Positions 7,810-14,498 of a stretch of DNA of 15,662 nt are shown one piece after another. Below the pieces are notes generated by a model. It had not been told where the DNA came from. It saw nothing but the letters and a program-made list of their open reading frames with translations, and did not search any database. The position numbers were made by a program, and so were the translations under genes. Source of the stretch: DATLFI01 sp035524895 (GTDB taxonomy: Bacteria; Acidobacteriota; Thermoanaerobaculia; Multivoradales; Multivoraceae). Every line of letters starts with the position of its first letter. Within the stretch, counting starts at the first letter, position 1. Location of the stretch: contig DATLFI010000083.1 in assembly GCA_035524895.1 (NCBI GenBank), positions 1 to 15,662 on the forward strand, written 5' to 3'.

Positions 7810-7933
7810 CTAATCGAGGCGCCCGAGCCGGTCCGGCGAGCGCGGCAGCTCCGAGTGTGCTTGCGCTGGACCCTGCCGACGCGACAGAGTGCGGCGCCAG
7901 GACCCACGACCGACCGCACCGAGGAGCGCGCAC

Positions 7934-9541
7934 GTGAGCCATCCCGCCCGCCACCCGTTCGCCCGCCGCGACCCAGAAGCTCGTCGCGATCTGCTCTCTT
8001 GCACGCTCGCTCCTGCGATCCTCGCGCTCGCTTTCGCAGCCTGCGCGCCCAGCGCCGACCCCGCAGCCAGTGACTTCACGGAGTTCGTCGCCACAGACCC
8101 CGAGGCACGCGGGCTCCGGCTGGCGCGGCGCGGCGCGGCGCCGGGGTACGTGCTGTTCTCGCCGCTGATCTCGGGCACCAGCTACCTGGTCGACGCCGCG
8201 GGACAGGTCGTGCACACGTGGGACAGCGACTTCGCGCCGCTATCGCTCTACCTGCTCGACAACGGCAACCTGCTGCGACTCGCCCACGAGCCCAAGTCCA
8301 CGGCGTTCCAGGCCGGGGGCGAGGCGGGCCGGATCCAGGAGCTGACCTGGGACGGCGAGGTGGTATGGGACTGGGTGCTCGCGGACGACGAGCGACTGCT
8401 CCACCACGACATCGAGGTGCTGCCCAATGGCAACCTGCTGGCGATCGCCTGGGAGCGCAGGTCGCACGAGGAAGCGCTGGCCAGGGGCCGCCTCCCCGAC
8501 CTGGTGAACGACAAAGGCCTGTGGCCCGAGTGGGTGCTCGAGATCGAGCCGATTCCGCCGCGCGAGGCGCGCATCGTGTGGGAGTGGCACGTGTGGGATC
8601 ACCTGGTCCAGGACCAGGACCCACAGCGTGAGAACTACGGCGAGCTCGCCGCGTACCCTGGTCGCGTCGACGTCAACGGCGACCGGCACAAGCCCAAGCC
8701 CACCCAGGACGAGATCGACCAGCTCCGCGCCCTCGGCTACATCAGCGACGACGTCGAGCCCGAGGACCTGCGCCCCGACTTCCTGCACATCAACTCCATC
8801 GACTACCACGCGCGGCTCGACCAGATCCTGCTCAGCGTGCCGGCCTACAACGAGATCTGGGTGCTCGACCACAGCGTGTCGACCGAGGAGGCACGGGGGT
8901 CGACCGGCGGTCGCGCCGGGCGCGGCGGCGAGCTGCTCTACCGATGGGGCAACCCGATGCTGTATGGGCGCGCCGCGGAGAGCGACCGGATCTTCGGCAG
9001 CCAGCACGACGCCAACTGGATTCCCGAGGGCCTGCCAGGCACCGGCAACATCCTGGTGTTCAACAACGAGGCCGGGCGCGGCGAGGAGAAGTTCTCGACC
9101 GTGCTCGAGATCGCGCCGCCGCTCGACGGCCAAGGCGGCTACCAGCTCGTCGAGGGTGCGGCGTACGGACCGGACACACCGGCGTGGTCGTATGAAGCCG
9201 CCGATCGCACGTCGTTCTACTCGATGTTCATCTCAGGCGCGCAGCGGCTGCCGAACGGCAACACCTTCGTGACCTCCGGCCACCAGGGCCGGCTGTTCGA
9301 GGTCACCCCCAGCAGCGAGATCGTGTGGGAGTACTGGAACCCGTTCTCCGGCAATGTGCGCGAACCCGACGGCTCGCTGCCGCAGCCGCTGCCGCCCGGC
9401 GCCGGTTACTCCATCTTCCGCGCCACGAAAATCCCGGCGGGACACCCCGGTCTCGTGGGACGCGACCTGAATCCGCTCGACCCGCAGCCCGAGCCGGTGC
9501 TGCCGCCGGAGCCCGATCCCCCACCCGTTTCCGAGGAATGA
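7934..9541 (+). CDS. Arylsulfotransferase (ASST)-family lipoprotein
   Basis: The start is the GTG at 7934 with GAGGAG 7 nt upstream; an upstream in-frame ATG at 7889 lacks such a site. The product has 535 residues. A signal sequence (about 20-36) ends LAFAAC with Cys37 as the likely lipidated residue; Phe at -3 is not the usual lipobox residue. The rest is an arylsulfotransferase-like beta-propeller: SGTSYLVDAAGQVVHTW, DNGNLLRL, LLHHDIEVLPNGNLL (His157/158), LHINSIDY (His285), ELLYRWGNPMLYG, QHDANWIPEG (His358), NILVFNN, SGHQGRLFEVTP (His450), EIVWEYWNP. Classical ASSTs transfer sulfate between phenols through a covalent sulfo-histidine; which of these histidines corresponds cannot be fixed without alignment. 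The C-terminus is a Pro/Glu-rich tail. The gene is divergent from padR and upstream of the parvulin-HupE operon. The substrate is unknown, and homologues of this type are often not proven sulfotransferases. Confidence 0.88.
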   Translation: MSHPARHPFARRDPEARRDLLSCTLAPAILALAFAACAPSADPAASDFTEFVATDPEARGLRLARRGAAPGYVLFSPLISGTSYLVDAAGQVVHTWDSDFAPLSLYLLDNGNLLRLAHEPKSTAFQAGGEAGRIQELTWDGEVVWDWVLADDERLLHHDIEVLPNGNLLAIAWERRSHEEALARGRLPDLVNDKGLWPEWVLEIEPIPPREARIVWEWHVWDHLVQDQDPQRENYGELAAYPGRVDVNGDRHKPKPTQDEIDQLRALGYISDDVEPEDLRPDFLHINSIDYHARLDQILLSVPAYNEIWVLDHSVSTEEARGSTGGRAGRGGELLYRWGNPMLYGRAAESDRIFGSQHDANWIPEGLPGTGNILVFNNEAGRGEEKFSTVLEIAPPLDGQGGYQLVEGAAYGPDTPAWSYEAADRTSFYSMFISGAQRLPNGNTFVTSGHQGRLFEVTPSSEIVWEYWNPFSGNVREPDGSLPQPLPPGAGYSIFRATKIPAGHPGLVGRDLNPLDPQPEPVLPPEPDPPPVSEE

Positions 9542-9554
9542 GGATCGTCGACCG

Positions 9555-9737
9555 TCACCCGATCTCGCGACGCAGCGCTTCCTGACAGGAAAACGCCTGG
9601 CGCTGCAGATCGCGAAGCTCGGGCAGGCCGGCGAGCGGCTGGAGCAGCGGGTCGACGCTCGGTGACGAGTCGACGCAATAGCCGCCGCCGACCGCCGAGC
9701 GCAGCAGCGCCGAAGTGACCAGACTCGCGGCCCCGCT
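9555..9737 (-). pseudogene. Possible remnant of the C-terminus of a TPR/kinase-type protein
   Basis: On the minus strand a frame ending in TGA at 9557-9555 reads ...LLRSAVGGGYCVDSSPSVD, then PLLQPLAGLPELRDLQRQAF and SCQEALRREIG. The pattern 'L..AV..GY.....DP.L.PL.....L..L...A' followed by a short basic helix is typical of the last TPR segment of bacterial Ser/Thr kinase-TPR or adenylate-cyclase-TPR proteins. Reading upstream the similarity fades near 9740, where the opposite-strand parvulin gene begins. This suggests a 3' fragment left by rearrangement. The call rests on pattern memory over about 55 residues and could be wrong. Confidence 0.35.
9572..9606. other. Nested stem-loop downstream of the arylsulfotransferase-like gene
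   Basis: An outer 7-bp inverted repeat, GCAGCGC (9572-9578) with GCGCTGC (9600-9606), encloses a perfect inner hairpin TTCCT-GAC-AGGAA (9579-9591). It starts about 30 nt after the stop at 9541. No U-tract follows on the plus strand, so transcription termination is possible but unproven. It overlaps the apparent gene remnant. Confidence 0.35.
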
Positions 9738-9748
9738 AGAGTGCCCCG

Positions 9749-10609
9749 GTGCGCCGGCTGCTACGCGAGCCTCTCGTCCACTTCCTGCTGATCGGCTCGA
9801 TGCTGTTCGCCCTGTGGGCCGTCCTCGGCGGACCGCCGGGGTCGGACTCGATGCGTGTCGTCGTGACCAAGGGACACGTCGCGACCCTCACAGAGCTGTT
9901 CCGTCGCACCTGGCAGCGGCCGCCGACCGGGGGCGAGCTGCGCGGGCTCGTCGACGACTATGTGCGCGAGGAGATCCTCTATCGCGAGGCCCTGGCGATG
10001 GGCCTCGACCGCGACGACACCATCATCCGGCGACGATTGCGCCAGAAGCTCGAGTTCGTCGTGCAGGACCTCTCCGCGACCGAGCGCCCATCCCACGCGG
10101 CGCTCTCGGCGTTCCTGACCGCCAACCCAGATCGCTTCCGCCGCGAGCCGGCCTTCGGCTTCGAGCACGTCTACCTGAGCACCGATCGCCGGGGGGCGTC
10201 GGCCCAGGCAGACGCCGAAGCCCTGCTCGACCGCCTCCGCGACGGCGGAGAGACAGACGTCGCGCAGGGCTCCGGCGACCCATTCGATTTGCCGCTCCGC
10301 TTCGAGTCAGCCTCACTCGGCGAGGTCCGTCGCAGCTTCGGCGCAGAGTTCGCTGCGACCGTCGCACAGCTCGAGCCGGAAACGTGGCAGGGTCCGGTGG
10401 CGTCGAGCTACGGGCTGCACGTGGTGCGGATCCACGAGCGAGTGCCCGGCCGCCTGCCGCCGCTCGAAGAGATCCGCGACGAGGTCGAGCGCGAGTGGAT
10501 CACGTGGCGCCGGAGGGAAGCCAACGACGAGCTCTATCGCCGCCTGCGCGAGCGCTACGCCGTCGAGGTCATCGGGCTGGTCGACGACGACGCGGAGGCG
10601 CCGGAGTGA
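9749..10609 (+). CDS. Membrane-anchored parvulin-type peptidyl-prolyl isomerase
   Basis: A protein of 286 residues that starts at a GTG (9749) with no strong Shine-Dalgarno. One N-terminal TM (about 10-28, HFLLIGSMLFALWAVLG) anchors a periplasmic body. A helical SurA-like segment (about 42-130: GGELRGLVDDYVREEILYRE, then RRRLRQKLEFVVQDL) is followed by a parvulin/rotamase domain (about 134-232: FGFEHVYLSTDR, WQGPVASSYGLHVVRIHERV) and a closing helical part (LPPLEEIRDEVEREW). It probably catalyses prolyl isomerisation or acts as a chaperone at the outer face of the inner membrane. Its stop codon overlaps the start of the next gene (GTGA), so it heads an operon with three HupE/UreJ-like membrane proteins. 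A dedicated foldase for those proteins or their extracytoplasmic domain is a reasonable inference. Confidence 0.88.
   Translation: MRRLLREPLVHFLLIGSMLFALWAVLGGPPGSDSMRVVVTKGHVATLTELFRRTWQRPPTGGELRGLVDDYVREEILYREALAMGLDRDDTIIRRRLRQKLEFVVQDLSATERPSHAALSAFLTANPDRFRREPAFGFEHVYLSTDRRGASAQADAEALLDRLRDGGETDVAQGSGDPFDLPLRFESASLGEVRRSFGAEFAATVAQLEPETWQGPVASSYGLHVVRIHERVPGRLPPLEEIRDEVEREWITWRRREANDELYRRLRERYAVEVIGLVDDDAEAPE
10594..10598 (+). promoter_or_regulatory. Ribosome binding site fixing the HupE-like start at GTG 10606
   Basis: GGAGG lies 7 nt upstream of GTG 10606, within the last codons of the parvulin gene. The GTG overlaps the parvulin stop as GTGA, the same overlap seen at the next junction (11982). 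This identifies the native start of the HupE-like gene upstream of the inserted repeat. Confidence 0.75.
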
Positions 10610-11985
10610 GGCGTCGCGAGTGGCTAGCAGCCCGTGGTGAAACCCGCGTGAGGCTGCGCGCGGGGATCTGCGGCCGCTGGCACGGCGTGGCCGACGAACG
10701 CGATGCGGTGACATCGTGCAGGAGGCCCAACGCAGCCAGTGGCCGCAAACCCCCGCGCCCAAAACGGTTGGGGCAGCGTGGGGCCGTCTGCGGTGTTGCG
10801 CTCGCTCAGCGATGGACCCAGCATCGCCACCGCTCGCGCGCCAACGCCGAGCCGCCGGTAGAGCCCCTGCAGGCGAAGGACCTTCCCCGCGCACCGCATC
10901 AGCATACGGCCCCACGGCGCTCCCAACGCAGCCCACGGGGGTTCCACCACGGGCTGCTAGACCAGGCGGACCGCTGGGCGACAGCGCTGCCGCCGGCGCT
11001 TCTGCTGGTGCTTTCTGCGTTGCTGGCCACAGGGCCGATCCTCGGGCACGAGTCGAGACCAGGCTATCTGGAGCTGCGCGAGGTCACTTCCGAGCGCTAC
11101 GCGCTGGTGTGGAAGCAGCCGGCGCGCGGCGAGCTGGTGCTGCGACTCGAGCCGGTGCTCCCCGACCGCTGCCGGCACCTCGGAGGCGACCAGCAGGAGC
11201 TCATCGCCGGGGCGCTGCTCCAGCGCGCGACGGTCCACTGCGCAGGCGGCCTCGCGGGCGGGACCATCGGCATTGCGGGCCTGGAAGCGACGCTCACCGA
11301 CGTCCTCGTGCGCATCGAGCACCGGAGCGGCGTCCAGGAAACGCGATTGCTGCAGCCGGCGCAGCCGTCGTTCGTGGTCGCCGGCACCCCGGCGACCGCC
11401 GAGCGGGTCCTGGGCTATCTGCGGCTGGGCGTGGAGCACATCCTACTGGGCGTGGATCACCTGCTCTTCGTGCTCGGGCTCCTGCTGATCGTGAAGCGTG
11501 CCGGCATCCTGATCCAGACCGTCACCGCCTTCACCATCGCACACAGCATCACGCTCGGCATCGCTACCCTCGGCTACGCGAGCGCGCCGGTCGAGCCGTT
11601 GTCGGCTGCCATCGCGCTGTCGATCCTGTTCCTCGGGCCCGAGGTGGTGCGCACGTGGCGAGGCGAAACCAGCTTCACGCTGCGTCACCCTTGGGTGGTG
11701 GCGTTCGTGTTCGGGCTCCTGCACGGCTTCGGCTTCGCGAGCGGCCTGACCGAGATGGGCTTGCCTCGGAGCGAGATACCGCTGGCGCTCCTGCTCTTCA
11801 ACGCGGGCGTCGAGCTCGGCCAGCTCCTTTTCGTCGTGCTGGTGCTGCTGTTCCAGCGATCCTTCCGCGTGCTCGAGGTGCGCTGGCCGCGTTGGGCGCA
11901 GCTCCTGCCGGGCTACGCCGTCGGCTCGCTGGGGGCGTTCTGGACCCTCCAGCGGTTCGCGATACTGATCGCGAGGCTGTCGTGA
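10606..11985 (+). CDS. HupE/UreJ-like membrane protein with an in-frame repeat element inserted in its signal-peptide region
   Basis: From GTG 10606 the frame gives 459 residues. Residues 1-6 (MRRREW) are followed by 111 codons contributed by the repeat at 10624-10960, then the native sequence resumes at about residue 118 (LDQADRW). A hydrophobic signal segment (about 128-147) precedes HESRPGYLEL, an extracytoplasmic beta-rich domain (about 148-260). A HupE/UreJ-type membrane domain follows: H278-ILLGVDH, then VTAFTIAHSITLG, LHPW-like RHPWVVAF, FGLLHGFGFASGL (His373) and further TMs, ending in a Trp-rich helix. HupE/UreJ proteins are linked to nickel uptake; the metal here is unknown. Without the insertion the protein would be 348 residues with a normal signal peptide. 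With it, the signal sits about 125 residues from the N-terminus, so export may be impaired. No good alternative start lies between the element and the mature domain; GTG 11008 falls inside the signal core. Confidence 0.82.
   Translation: MRRREWLAARGETRVRLRAGICGRWHGVADERDAVTSCRRPNAASGRKPPRPKRLGQRGAVCGVALAQRWTQHRHRSRANAEPPVEPLQAKDLPRAPHQHTAPRRSQRSPRGFHHGLLDQADRWATALPPALLLVLSALLATGPILGHESRPGYLELREVTSERYALVWKQPARGELVLRLEPVLPDRCRHLGGDQQELIAGALLQRATVHCAGGLAGGTIGIAGLEATLTDVLVRIEHRSGVQETRLLQPAQPSFVVAGTPATAERVLGYLRLGVEHILLGVDHLLFVLGLLLIVKRAGILIQTVTAFTIAHSITLGIATLGYASAPVEPLSAAIALSILFLGPEVVRTWRGETSFTLRHPWVVAFVFGLLHGFGFASGLTEMGLPRSEIPLALLLFNAGVELGQLLFVVLVLLFQRSFRVLEVRWPRWAQLLPGYAVGSLGAFWTLQRFAILIARLS
10624..10960. 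mobile_element. MITE-like 337-bp repeat with terminal inverted repeats, copy 1
   Basis: The left end reads CTAGCAGCCCGTGGTG-A-AACCC and the right end is its inverse, CTAGCAGCCCGTGGTG-G-AACCC on the other strand. Similarity continues to about 35 bp with two mismatches and one indel. CTAG at both borders (10624-10627, 10957-10960) fits a 4-bp target duplication of YTAR type, as made by IS5-family elements; a TA duplication of IS630/mariner type is equally compatible. The interior shows no transposase, which makes this a non-autonomous element. A second copy begins at 15485 and matches over 178 bp with 7 substitutions and no gaps. The insertion is inside the 5' end of the HupE-like gene, and its net length (333 bp) is a multiple of three. 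Confidence 0.82.
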
Positions 11986-12620
11986 ACCGCCGACCCAGGC
12001 CGCCTGCCCGCCGCAAGCTGGGACACACTCGCCGTGTCGTGTCGTTCCTCGCCTTCTTCGGTGCGGCCCTTTCTTGGGCGGCGCCGCTGCTCGCCCACGA
12101 GCGCCACGGCACCGTCGCCGGCCTGCTGGCAGGGCTCTATCACCCGGTGTCGGGCCTAGATCACGTGCTCGCCATGATCGCGGTGGGCTTGTGGGGAGCC
12201 CAGCTCGGCGCGCCGGCCTTGTGGCTCCTTCCGGTCACCTTCCCAGTGGTGATGGCGTTCGGGGGCGCGCTGGGTCTCGCTGGCCTGGGCATCCCCGGTG
12301 TGGAGATCGGCATCGCTCTGTCAGCGGTGCTGCTCGGCGCAATGGTCCTGGGTGAGGTCCGGCCACCGCCGTGGGTATCGGCTGGTCTCGTCGGAGCCCT
12401 TGCCATCTTCCACGGACACGCCCATGGCACCGAGCTCCCCCAGGGCGAGAGCGCTCTGCTCTACAGCCTCGGCTTCGTGATGGCGACCGGAGCGCTGCAT
12501 GGCGCAGGCATCGCGCTCGGGCTCGTGCACCGACGCCCGGTGGGAAAGAGTGCGCTGCGCGCTGTGGGTGCCGCGGTGGCGATGGCGGGATTGTTCTTCC
12601 TCTGGAACGCGCTGCGATGA
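11982..12620 (+). CDS. HupE/UreJ family membrane protein
   Basis: The product is 212 residues from GTG 11982, which overlaps the preceding stop as GTGA; GAGG lies 5 nt upstream. A basic N-terminus is followed by a signal-like hydrophobic stretch ending PLLAHE (about 20-40), then the family signature HPVSGLDH (54-61). Further TMs follow, with FHGHAHGTELP (about 143-153) and LGFVMATGALHGAGI (about 163-177), both rich in membrane histidines, and a last TM (about 194-210). Length and motifs match classic HupE/UreJ permeases, which import nickel for hydrogenase or urease. Neither enzyme is encoded in the window, so the substrate (nickel, cobalt or another metal) is open. It is the second of three related proteins in one operon. 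Confidence 0.92.
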   Translation: MNRRPRPPARRKLGHTRRVVSFLAFFGAALSWAAPLLAHERHGTVAGLLAGLYHPVSGLDHVLAMIAVGLWGAQLGAPALWLLPVTFPVVMAFGGALGLAGLGIPGVEIGIALSAVLLGAMVLGEVRPPPWVSAGLVGALAIFHGHAHGTELPQGESALLYSLGFVMATGALHGAGIALGLVHRRPVGKSALRAVGAAVAMAGLFFLWNALR

Positions 12621-13243
12621 GGGAACCCAAGCCGCGCCGCCGGCGCTCGTTCGTCGCCATCGCCGGCGTCGCGGCGGCCATCCTGCTCGCCGCGCCGGAG
12701 ACCGCCGCCGCTCATCTGGTGCACAGCGGGTTGGGACCGTTCTACGACGGCGCGGCGCACCTGGTCGCAACGCCCGAGGAGCTGGTGACGGCGCTGGCGC
12801 TGGCTCTCCTCGCCGGGCTCCTGGGCGCACCGGTGGCGCGACGGGCGCTGCTCGCGGTTCCAGCGACGTGGCTGGCGGGCGGGATCGCCGGTGCCTTCCT
12901 GCCGTCTCTGGGCACACCGTGGCTTGCCGCGGTCACCTTCCTCGCTCTCGGCGGCCTCGTCGCTCTCGATGCCAAGCTCACCGCCACCACGTTCACCACC
13001 GTCGCGGTGGTTGTCGCGACACTGCACGGCGCCCTGGGCGGGACAGGCATGCCGGCAACGGCCGCCGGACTGCTCGCGACGCTGGGCACCGCGAGTGTGG
13101 TGTTCGTGGTGGTGGCGCTGGCGAGCGCTCGCGTGGTGTCCCTGCGTGCCGCCTGGGCGCGCATCGTCGTTCGTGTCGCGGGGAGCTGGATCGCCGCCAC
13201 CGGGCTGCTGATGCTCGGCTGGACACTGAGCGGCGCGGCTTGA
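12617..13243 (+). CDS. Divergent HupE/UreJ-like membrane protein
   Basis: The product is 208 residues from ATG 12617, overlapping the preceding stop as ATGA. A basic start (REPKPRRRR) and a hydrophobic stretch ending ETAAAHL (about 11-33) look like a signal peptide. The motif HSGLGPFYDGAAHL (36-49) resembles a diverged HPxxGxDH signature. About six hydrophobic segments follow (about 55-72, 77-96, 103-117, 125-140, 148-170, 184-202), with TLHGALGGTG near 135-144 in place of the second His motif. Only part of the metal-binding histidine set of the preceding gene is retained. It probably forms a complex or a functional pair with the other HupE-like proteins. It is the last gene of the operon, 11 bp before a strong hairpin. 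Confidence 0.82.
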   Translation: MREPKPRRRRSFVAIAGVAAAILLAAPETAAAHLVHSGLGPFYDGAAHLVATPEELVTALALALLAGLLGAPVARRALLAVPATWLAGGIAGAFLPSLGTPWLAAVTFLALGGLVALDAKLTATTFTTVAVVVATLHGALGGTGMPATAAGLLATLGTASVVFVVVALASARVVSLRAAWARIVVRVAGSWIAATGLLMLGWTLSGAA

Positions 13244-13254
13244 CGGCACGTACC

Positions 13255-13279
13255 GCGCCCGGCCTCGGTGGCCGGGCGC
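13255..13279. terminator. Bidirectional hairpin between convergent operons
   Basis: GCGCCCGGCC-TCGGT-GGCCGGGCGC is a perfect 10-bp GC-rich stem with a 5-nt loop. It is located exactly between the stop of the last HupE-like gene (13243) and the stop of the convergent Kazal gene (13304). There is no U-tract, but position and stability fit a shared terminator or transcript-end stabiliser. Confidence 0.65.
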
Positions 13280-13303
13280 AGCCAAGGGTCACCGGTCGCC
13301 CCG

Positions 13304-14233
13304 TTACTGAGCGCAGGCCCCATCTGCGGCCTTGGATGCGCCGGCGCGCAGCAGCTCGCAGTCGTTGCCGTAGGTTTGGCCGTCGCAGCCACACACCGGA
13401 TCCCAGATGGTGAGGCAGGCATCGGGCCGCGGCACGCAGACCCCGGCCAGGTCGGCGACCTGGCACTGTTCGGCGGGGTACTCGCAAACCTCGCCCTTGG
13501 CGCACTGCAGCCCGGCGAAGCCGCCGCAGAGCTTCGCCTGGTTCTCGCACTCGCCGTCGTGACGCTTCGAGACGCGAGCGCCCTGGCGCTCGCAGTCGTT
13601 GCCGTAAGTGCGACCGTCGCAGCCGCAGACCGGGTCGTAGTCCGCAGTGCACCCCTGGGGCACCTGCACGCAGGTGCCCGTGCCGTCGGCGATGATCGCG
13701 CACAGTCCGGCTTCCTCCTCGCAGAAGAGACCCGGCGCGCACACGCCGCCCTGCCCCGGCTTCGTGAATCCGCCGCACACCTGGCCCTCCCCCTGTCCAC
13801 TCTGGTGGAACGCCTCGATGTCGACCTGTCCCCAGCGATTGCCGCGCGGGTTGCGGTACTCGCGCTCGACGCCGGTGGCGTGGTCGCGCACGCGCACGGT
13901 GAACTCGAGGTCGGAGAGCGCAGCGAGGAACACCCAGATCGAGTCGTTGATGCTCGACCCGTCGAGGATCTTGATCACCACTTCGAGGTTGCTCTCGGTG
14001 AAGAACCAGAACGCGCCGGTGTCGTCGACCAGCGGCTTCGCGCGCGCGAGCTCGACCGGATCCTGGGCCGAGCGGGTCCACTCGACGGCGGCCGAGATCC
14101 GGCCGCCCAGGAAGCAGAGGGTGTGGTCATCTGGATGACAAGGTACCTGGGCTGCGACTCCACTGCCCCAGCCGCCGGCGACGAGTACGGCGAAAGCCAC
14201 GCAGTATCGAGCTAGACGAACGCGAGCGAACAT
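13304..14233 (-). CDS. Secreted double Kazal-domain protein with an N-terminal beta-rich domain
   Basis: The start is ATG 14233 with AGGAGG 5 nt upstream; an upstream open frame to 14641 is ignored. The 309-residue product has a Sec signal peptide (about 10-28, cleavage after VAA). Residues about 32-142 form a domain (HTLCFLGGRISAAVEW, AFWFFTESNLEVVIKILDG, IWVFLAALSDLEFTV, EYRNPRGN) homologous to the C-terminal domain of the CHRD protein at 2955-4091. Two tandem Cys-rich modules of about 75 residues follow (153-229, 236-307). Each has a CGGF opening, several paired Cys and a Kazal core DPVCGCDGxTYGNDCE with a final DGxC. Kazal domains inhibit serine proteases in animals. Bacterial versions are usually of unknown target, and inhibition of secreted proteases is an inference. 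The P1 positions cannot be assigned safely. The gene converges with the HupE operon. Confidence 0.9.
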   Translation of the reverse strand: MFARVRLARYCVAFAVLVAGGWGSGVAAQVPCHPDDHTLCFLGGRISAAVEWTRSAQDPVELARAKPLVDDTGAFWFFTESNLEVVIKILDGSSINDSIWVFLAALSDLEFTVRVRDHATGVEREYRNPRGNRWGQVDIEAFHQSGQGEGQVCGGFTKPGQGGVCAPGLFCEEEAGLCAIIADGTGTCVQVPQGCTADYDPVCGCDGRTYGNDCERQGARVSKRHDGECENQAKLCGGFAGLQCAKGEVCEYPAEQCQVADLAGVCVPRPDACLTIWDPVCGCDGQTYGNDCELLRAGASKAADGACAQ

Positions 14234-14498
14234 GCTGACCTCCTGAAGATGAGGCGCGGGACTGGCCATCACCGCGCAAACCCGGAGTGGCGGGAGCCAC
14301 GATGGAGAAACCGCGACCAGAAATGCTACGACAGCATACCGCGTCCCGGCACCACTGTCCACCCCTGACTGCGCCACCCGCCGCTCCGGCACGTCAGCCG
14401 CCAGCCGCGGAGGGTGTCGCGGAAGGCCGCCGCGCCCCGCCCGCGCACGGTCGCGAGAAGCTACGCGAGGCCGGCGCCGCTCGTCGCGCTCGCTGCCG
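14234..14498. other. Intergenic region between the rhomboid stop and the Kazal-protein start
   Basis: 265 bp with no convincing gene. It should contain the Kazal gene promoter. Small dyads are present: GTGGC-GGGA-GCCAC (14287-14300) and ATGCT-ACGAC-AGCAT (14323-14337, about 90 bp upstream of the ATG). Neither has recognisable promoter boxes at standard spacing. No terminator with a U-tract was found after the rhomboid gene. Confidence 0.4.

Noticed and set aside
5097..7937. Very long plus-strand open frame opposite the ADOP permease
   Set aside because: It is a codon-bias shadow: Arg/His/Gln-rich with no domain, while the minus strand encodes a full, recognisable permease.
9715..10605. Upstream continuation of the first HupE-like frame across the parvulin gene
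   Set aside because: The parvulin product is in another frame and is recognisable; GTG 10606 with its ribosome binding site and GTGA overlap is the better start.
10624..10950. 108-codon minus-strand open frame spanning the whole repeat element
   Set aside because: In the second copy, six of seven substitutions would change the amino acid in this frame, the sequence resembles no protein, and several other frames are also open because of high GC.
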